NCBI GenBank assembly: GCA_945875135.1
Contig: CAMCJO010000032.1
Location: 1-11,767, forward strand
Direction of reading: 5' to 3'
Origin: an uncultured Porphyromonas sp.
Lineage (GTDB): Bacteria; Bacteroidota; Bacteroidia; Bacteroidales; Porphyromonadaceae
DNA length: 11,767 bases
The translations under genes were made by a program, and so were the position numbers. Positions 7,445-11,767 of the stretch are shown in pieces. The notes under the pieces are model-generated. The model saw nothing but the letters and a program-made list of their open reading frames with translations. It was not told where the DNA came from and did not search any database. Position 1 is the stretch's first letter; every line of letters starts with the position of its first letter.

Positions 7445-8094
7445 ACTGCGAAGTATCTACATTCGTATGTAACGTCATACAGGAAAATACTTACCTCCTC
7501 TCGACCAGCGACGGTCACGCAGCCATCATCGACTGCGGATGCGCCACCGCAAGCGAGCAGGAGCGTCTCGCACAGCGCATCAAGCAGTGGGAGCTGAGCG
7601 TAGACCTACTTCTCTTCACTCACCTGCACTTCGACCATCTCTGGGGCTTGCCCTGGGCGCTCCAGACCTTCCCCGAGGCAAAGGCGTATGCACACGCTAC
7701 CGAGCTGGCACAAGCGGTCTCTCCCGAGGCGCAAATGCGCGCTTGGGGCTTTGAGGTACCAGAGGGTGCCTTCGATCTCTCTCAGATCCATCCACTGCCG
7801 AGCGATCAGCCGCTACGACTGGGCGAGCTACCTATCTACGATCTCTTCGTGCCAGGACATACAGCAGGCCATGTCGCTTACTACCTACCGAGCGAGCGGA
7901 TCGTCTTCACGGGCGACGTACTCTTCCGTGGCGACATCGGTCGTAGTGACCTCCCAGGCGGAGACTACCAGACGCTCCTCCACAGTATCAAGACCCAACT
8001 GCGTCCCCTGCCCGACGACACCATCGTCTACCCAGGGCATGGACCACACACAACCATATACAACGAAAAAAGTAATAACCCTTATATCAACTAA
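7441..8094 (+). CDS. MBL-fold metallo-hydrolase, glyoxalase II-like (GloC/YcbL type)
   Basis: This 217-residue protein is a complete metallo-beta-lactamase-fold hydrolase. The zinc ligands are in order: THLHFDH (60-66, giving His61, His63, Asp65, His66), PGHTAGH (138-144, His140), TGDVLF (Asp159) and YPGHG (His200). The segment GDVLFRGDIGRSDLPGGD and the short length match the YcbL/GloC subgroup of glyoxalase II relatives, which hydrolyse S-D-lactoylglutathione in species that have glutathione. Many Bacteroidales are thought to lack glutathione, so the true thioester or other substrate here is open. No signal peptide is visible, so it should be cytosolic. It overlaps rsmG by four bases and ends five bases before gcvP, so it is surely in the same transcript. 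Family assignment is firm; substrate is not. Confidence 0.9.
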   Translation: MNCEVSTFVCNVIQENTYLLSTSDGHAAIIDCGCATASEQERLAQRIKQWELSVDLLLFTHLHFDHLWGLPWALQTFPEAKAYAHATELAQAVSPEAQMRAWGFEVPEGAFDLSQIHPLPSDQPLRLGELPIYDLFVPGHTAGHVAYYLPSERIVFTGDVLFRGDIGRSDLPGGDYQTLLHSIKTQLRPLPDDTIVYPGHGPHTTIYNEKSNNPYIN

Positions 8095-8099
8095 TATAG

Positions 8100-10985
8100 A
8101 TGGATACAAGAAACTTTGCCTATCGTCACATAGGTATCTCCGATGCTGACCTGCCTGAGATGCTCCAGGTCGTCGGCGTAGACAGCGTAGATGCGCTAAT
8201 GCACAAGGTATATCCCGAGGGCATCTTCCTCGAGAAGCCTCTCGATCTACCAGAGCCAATGACTGAGCGTGAGCTCAGCGAGCATCTCTTCGAGCTAGGA
8301 TCTCGCAATCGTATCTTCACCTCATACATCGGTATGGGCTGGTACGATACCGTAACCCCACAGCCTATCATCCGCAATGTCCTAGAGAATCCCGTATGGT
8401 ACACCAGCTACACACCTTACCAAGCTGAGGTATCGCAGGGTCGTCTCGAGGCACTCTTTAACTTCCAGACCGTCATCACAGATCTGACAGGACTACCTCT
8501 GACCAACTGCTCGCTACTTGACGAAGCTACCGCAGGTGCCGAGGCTGCTCTCATGCTCTACAATGAGCGGTCTAGAGAGCAGAAGAAGGCCGGTGCCAAC
8601 CAGCTCTTCATCGACAAGCGCGTCTTTGCCTCTACGCAAGCAGTCATCCAGACACGCGTTCCCCAGCAAGGTATGGAGGTCGTCGTAGGCGACTACGAGA
8701 CCTTTGACTTTACAGACAAAGTCTTCGGAGCTATCATTCAGTACCCAGACGAAAAGGGTAGCATCCACTGCTACCACGACTTTATGGAGCGTGCCAAGGT
8801 TGCTGGCGTACGTGTAGCTGTAGCCGCTGACCTGATGAGTCTCGTGCTCCTCACACCTCCAGGGGAGTGGGGTGCAGACATCGTCTTCGGATCAGCTCAG
8901 CGCTTCGGTATCCCCATGTACTTCGGAGGTCCTAGCGCAGGCTATCTTGCTTCTACGATGGACTATAAGCGCACCATCCCTGGGCGTATCGTTGGTATCT
9001 CTAAGGATACCTATGGACACCCAGCCTACCGTCTAGCCCTGCAGAGTCGGGAGCAACATATCAAGCGTGAGCGTGCTACCAGCAATCTCTGTACAGCACA
9101 AGCTCTAATGGCTACGATGAGCAGTTTCTACGCTGTATACCACGGTCCCGAAGGGCTACGTCACATCGCTCATCGCATACATGCCTATGCGGGATATCTT
9201 GCAGGGCAGCTAGTAGAGATGGGCTACAAGCAGCTCAACGAAAACTTCTTCGATACGCTATACATAGAGCTCCCTGAGAGTTTATCTACAGAGAAGCTCC
9301 GTGAGATAGCTCTCGAGTGTCAGGTCAACCTACGCTACTATGAGGATGGTCATCACGTCGGCATCAGTATTGATGAGACAACGATGGAGAGCGACATCTC
9401 AGTGCTCCTATACATCTTCGCCCAGCTCAAGGGTAGCGACAAGGACATAGAAGGCATCGAGATTGATATAGACAAAGTATTCTTCGACAACAAGTTTACT
9501 CGTCAGAGCGACTTCCTACAGTATGAGACCTTCAAGAGGTATCACTCCGAGACCGAGCTCATGCGCTACATCAAGCGTCTCGATCGAAAGGATATATCTC
9601 TAGCACAATCAATGATTGCTCTTGGATCCTGCACGATGAAGCTCAATGCAGCTTCAGAAGTAGCGCAGCTCAGCAATCCACAGTTTGCCAATATCCACCC
9701 CTACGCACCAGACGATCAAGTAGAGGGATACCTAGAGCTGATACATAATCTCTCTGATCTGCTCAACGAGATTACGGGTATGAAGGGTACATCGCTACAG
9801 CCTAACTCTGGAGCTGCTGGAGAGTACACTGGTCTGACTGTGATACACAGCTATCTCAAAGCTTCTGGTCAAGGCTCGCGTGACCTCATCCTTCTACCCG
9901 CCTCTGCACACGGTACTAACCCCGCAAGTGCTGTACAGGCAGGCTTTGGCACGATCACCATCCGCACGGCCGACAATGGCGATATAGATATGGATCACTT
10001 TATGGAGCTCACCGAGCAGTACAAGGATCGCATCGCAGCCATTATGATCACCTATCCGAGTACGCATGGCATCTTCGAAAACAATATCCGTACGATCATT
10101 GATCGCATACACGAAATTGGTGGACAGGTTTATATGGACGGAGCCAACCTCAATGGACAGGTAGCCTGGACCAGCCCAGGTTACATGGGTGCCGATGTTT
10201 GTCATATGAACTTGCACAAGACTTTCGCAAGTCCTCACGGAGGTGGAGGTCCTGGAGTTGGCCCTATTTGCGTTGCTGAGCATCTCGTACCATATCTACC
10301 TAAGCATATCGAGCGTTGGGGTGACGGCTCCAACCAAGTATCTGCAGCTCCTTATGGCAGTGCTGGCATCTTTGTGATCACGTACGCTTATATACGTTTA
10401 CTAGGCTTCGAGGGCTTGAAGAGAGCGACTGCAATGGCTATCTTGAGTGCCAACTATCTAAAGGCTCGCTTTCAGGATAACTACGGAGTCGTCTTCACAG
10501 GTGACCGAGGCTTCGTCGGTCATGAGATGATCCTCGACTGCCGTGGTGTCAAGGCTCAGACAGGCATCAATGAGGAAGATATCACCAAGCGTTTGATGGA
10601 CTTCGGTTACCATGCTCCGACGGTCTCCTTCCCCGTACATGGCACGCTTATGATCGAGCCGACAGAAAGCGAGAGCAAGGCAGAGCTAGACCGCTTTGTC
10701 GCTGTGATGAACCAGATCTACCAGGAGGCTCAGGACATTGCCTCCGGCAAGGCTGACGCAGAGGACAACGTCATCAAGAACGCTCCGCACCCGCAGTACG
10801 AGGTCTGTGCCGACGAGTGGCATCACGCTTACACCCGTCAGCAGGCAGCCTTCGCACTACCCTACCTCGAGGACAATAAGTTTTGGGTCAATGTGGCTCG
10901 CATAGACAATGGCTTTGGCGACCGCAACCTGATCCCTGCTTTCTGTGCCTGCACACCAGAGATCATCGACGAACTGAGTAAATAA
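8100..10985 (+). CDS. gcvP: glycine dehydrogenase (decarboxylating), P protein
   Basis: GcvP is the PLP-dependent P protein of the glycine cleavage system. It decarboxylates glycine and passes the aminomethyl group to lipoyl-GcvH; GcvT and the L protein complete the cycle, yielding CO2, ammonia, NADH and methylene-tetrahydrofolate. The 961-residue product is the fused single-chain form (E. coli: 957), starting RHIGIS near the N terminus. The inactive N-terminal half carries [13 protein letters not shown]. The catalytic half shows [29 protein letters not shown] (602-610) and LHKTF with the PLP lysine at Lys707, followed by [12 protein letters not shown]. The C terminus retains FCAC (Cys949, Cys951). 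In the N half the usual GGPHAA reads GGPSAG (Ser279). No gcvT, gcvH or lpd lies in the window, so its partners are encoded elsewhere. It sits 5 bases after the hydrolase and 8 before mscL. Confidence 0.98.
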   Translation: MDTRNFAYRHIGISDADLPEMLQVVGVDSVDALMHKVYPEGIFLEKPLDLPEPMTERELSEHLFELGSRNRIFTSYIGMGWYDTVTPQPIIRNVLENPVWYTSYTPYQAEVSQGRLEALFNFQTVITDLTGLPLTNCSLLDEATAGAEAALMLYNERSREQKKAGANQLFIDKRVFASTQAVIQTRVPQQGMEVVVGDYETFDFTDKVFGAIIQYPDEKGSIHCYHDFMERAKVAGVRVAVAADLMSLVLLTPPGEWGADIVFGSAQRFGIPMYFGGPSAGYLASTMDYKRTIPGRIVGISKDTYGHPAYRLALQSREQHIKRERATSNLCTAQALMATMSSFYAVYHGPEGLRHIAHRIHAYAGYLAGQLVEMGYKQLNENFFDTLYIELPESLSTEKLREIALECQVNLRYYEDGHHVGISIDETTMESDISVLLYIFAQLKGSDKDIEGIEIDIDKVFFDNKFTRQSDFLQYETFKRYHSETELMRYIKRLDRKDISLAQSMIALGSCTMKLNAASEVAQLSNPQFANIHPYAPDDQVEGYLELIHNLSDLLNEITGMKGTSLQPNSGAAGEYTGLTVIHSYLKASGQGSRDLILLPASAHGTNPASAVQAGFGTITIRTADNGDIDMDHFMELTEQYKDRIAAIMITYPSTHGIFENNIRTIIDRIHEIGGQVYMDGANLNGQVAWTSPGYMGADVCHMNLHKTFASPHGGGGPGVGPICVAEHLVPYLPKHIERWGDGSNQVSAAPYGSAGIFVITYAYIRLLGFEGLKRATAMAILSANYLKARFQDNYGVVFTGDRGFVGHEMILDCRGVKAQTGINEEDITKRLMDFGYHAPTVSFPVHGTLMIEPTESESKAELDRFVAVMNQIYQEAQDIASGKADAEDNVIKNAPHPQYEVCADEWHHAYTRQQAAFALPYLEDNKFWVNVARIDNGFGDRNLIPAFCACTPEIIDELSK

Positions 10986-10993
10986 GCAGTACT

Positions 10994-11419
10994 ATGGCTA
11001 GTTTCAAGCAAGAATTCAAAGAGTTTGCCCTCCGTGGCAACGTTATGGATATGGCTGTCGGTATCATCATCGGAGGAGCCTTTGGCAAGATTGTCTCCTC
11101 GCTCGTTGACGATATCCTGATGCCTATCGTTGGACTCTTTACAGGGGGTATCAACTTCAGCGAACTCGCTTATGTGATCAAGCCTGCTGAGATCAACGCT
11201 GCTGGCGAAGAGGTCGTTGCAGCCACAACGCTCAACTATGGCCTCTTCATTCAGAACGTCGTCGACTTCTTCATCATCGCACTCGTTATCTTCATGATGA
11301 TCCGTGCGATCAATAGTGTGAGGAAGAAGCACGAAGAGCCCGAAGCACCCGCTCCCGAACCCTCTGACGAGGTCAAGCTACTGACCGAAATCCGCAACCT
11401 GCTCGACAAGAAGCAGTAA
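10994..11419 (+). CDS. mscL: large-conductance mechanosensitive channel MscL
   Basis: MscL is a homopentameric inner-membrane channel that opens under membrane tension and releases solutes during hypo-osmotic shock. The 141-residue product is close to E. coli MscL (136). The N-terminal amphipathic helix and signature [24 protein letters not shown] (split here: FALRGNV at 11-17, pore-lining AVG at 21-23, FGKIVSSLV at 30-38) lead into the first membrane helix, about 17-45. A periplasmic loop (about 46-81) precedes the second helix, [12 protein letters not shown] onward (82-107). A basic [10 protein letters not shown] linker and the C-terminal helix [11 protein letters not shown] complete it. 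It is last in the four-gene run and is followed by a terminator. Assignment is firm. Confidence 0.98.
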   Translation: MASFKQEFKEFALRGNVMDMAVGIIIGGAFGKIVSSLVDDILMPIVGLFTGGINFSELAYVIKPAEINAAGEEVVAATTLNYGLFIQNVVDFFIIALVIFMMIRAINSVRKKHEEPEAPAPEPSDEVKLLTEIRNLLDKKQ

Positions 11420-11447
11420 GCCGCCTCGATCTGTAGGCTACATAACT

Positions 11448-11493
11448 AAAGCACCGCCCGAGAAGGTCACTCCTACGCAGGCGGTGCTTTTTT
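11448..11493 (+). terminator. intrinsic terminator of the rsmG-mscL operon
   Basis: AAAGCACCGCC (11448-11458) pairs with GGCGGTGCTTT (11480-11490) in an 8-bp GC-rich stem extended by three A-T pairs. The loop is long (21 bases) and contains a possible small inner AGG/CCT stem. Six T residues (11488-11493) complete it, 28 bases after the mscL stop. Confidence 0.88.
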
Positions 11494-11597
11494 GTCTCTT
11501 GTCACTTCGGAGGAATCACAACATGGATATCGCACGTTCCCGCCAAAAACGTGTCCCGACCCACCAGTCAGCTTCTCGTCAATCCCGAAGCTCCGCT
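11494..11597. other. non-coding spacer after the operon terminator
   Basis: I see no convincing gene here. The only start-like site is an ATG at 11523 preceded by GGAGGA, opening a 26-codon frame that ends at 11603 inside the heptamer array. Its product would be basic and Ser/Arg-rich with no recognisable motif. Confidence 0.6.
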
Positions 11598-11646
11598 CTC
11601 TAACCTCTAACTTCTAACCTCTAACTTCTAACCTCTAACCTCTAAT
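11598..11646. repeat. 7-bp tandem array, YTCTAAC x 7
   Basis: Seven contiguous heptamers: CTCTAAC, CTCTAAC, TTCTAAC, CTCTAAC, TTCTAAC, CTCTAAC, CTCTAAT. A decayed eighth (CTCTATT, 11647-11653) follows. As in the array at 3852-3914, variation is almost entirely C/T at the first position. Read in the matching phase, the two unit types are RGCYAAC and YTCTAAC, so both carry CYAAC on the + strand. The array lies between the mscL terminator and the 22-bp-period repeat. Its role is unknown. Confidence 0.95.
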
Positions 11647-11697
11647 CTCTATTTACATATCTTTACAGGGAAAATCGTCCGACACCCTCCTTTCTCG

Positions 11698-11740
11698 AAC
11701 ATCCACGTGGGGAATCTCAAATCTCCACGTGGATGTTTTT
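11698..11740 (+). other. 13-bp perfect inverted repeat followed by T-rich run
   Basis: AACATCCACGTGG (11698-11710) is the exact reverse complement of CCACGTGGATGTT (11725-11737), with a 14-base loop. Two of the T residues in 11736-11740 belong to the stem, and the tract continues after one C (11742-11746). It could act as a terminator, but no gene ends just upstream and the operon already has its own terminator, so I treat it as a property of the palindromic repeat. Confidence 0.6.
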
Positions 11741-11764
11741 CTTTTTCCACGTGGGCGCGATTTC
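11699..11764. repeat. 22-bp-period palindromic repeat, copy B
   Basis: Three perfect CCACGTGG palindromes lie at 11703-11710, 11725-11732 and 11747-11754, with centres exactly 22 bases apart. The units begin at 11699, 11721 and 11743; a fourth may begin at 11765 (ATT) and be cut by the window end. Between the cores the sequence is conserved only in part, for example GGATGTTTTTCT in the second unit. The block aligns in the same orientation with 122-187. Because each core is self-complementary, neighbouring units also form the hairpin at 11698-11737. It could be a dispersed element or a helically phased binding array; nothing in the window decides. Confidence 0.85.
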
Positions 11765-11767
11765 ATT

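Noticed and set aside
7688..8149. 153-codon + frame overlapping the MBL hydrolase and gcvP start
   Set aside because: It is a shifted frame of the hydrolase gene, whose zinc-binding motifs are complete.
10862..11332. 156-codon minus-strand frame across the gcvP end and mscL
   Set aside because: It is antisense to two well-recognised genes and has no family features.
11523..11603. 26-codon frame with GGAGGA upstream
   Set aside because: It is very short, ends inside the heptamer array and has no recognisable motif; Shine-Dalgarno-like sequence is weak evidence in this phylum.
11598..11764. CRISPR array
   Set aside because: The 7-bp units are contiguous with no spacers, and the 22-bp units have no unique spacers of constant length between long identical repeats; no cas gene is present.

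Overview
The window reads as chromosomal DNA of a Bacteroidales bacterium, most likely Porphyromonas. Three things point there: Bacteroidetes-type promoter elements (TAnnTTTG) rather than TATAAT boxes, two exported proteins whose mature ends begin with Gln, and an OmpA-type envelope gene pair typical of this group. The species is an inference; the moderate GC would suit the P. asaccharolytica/uenonis side of the genus, but that was not tested. All convincing genes are on the + strand.

The first 45 bases are not biological. They are the tail of an Illumina P5 oligonucleotide, the i5 index ACTGCATA and the Nextera/Tn5 read-1 adapter, so the window begins at an untrimmed contig end. Genomic sequence starts at about 46.

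Layout: (1) 46-497, a non-coding stretch with a 22-bp-period palindromic repeat (122-187), a promoter (314-345) and a leader. (2) 498-3745, a two-gene envelope unit: a large multi-barrel outer-membrane protein, then a coiled-coil protein with an OmpA-like peptidoglycan-binding domain, closed by a strong terminator. (3) 3852-3914, a 7-bp tandem array. (4) 3994-6588, clpB alone, closed by a terminator. (5) 6758-11419, a tight four-gene run: rsmG, a glyoxalase-II-like metallo-hydrolase, gcvP and mscL, with a 4-base overlap and gaps of 5 and 8 bases, a promoter in front and a terminator behind. (6) 11494-11767, non-coding, with a second 7-bp array (11598-11646) and a second copy of the 22-bp-period palindromic repeat (11699-11764).

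The genes themselves are conventional: envelope architecture, protein disaggregation, 16S rRNA methylation, glycine decarboxylation and osmotic protection. The less expected content is between genes. The same three-unit 22-bp repeat lies at both ends in the same orientation, and two heptamer arrays share a CYAAC core. I saw no CRISPR array, insertion sequence, tRNA, rRNA, phage gene or defence system. No undescribed multi-gene system is evident; the repeats and the split barrel/anchor gene pair are the best leads.
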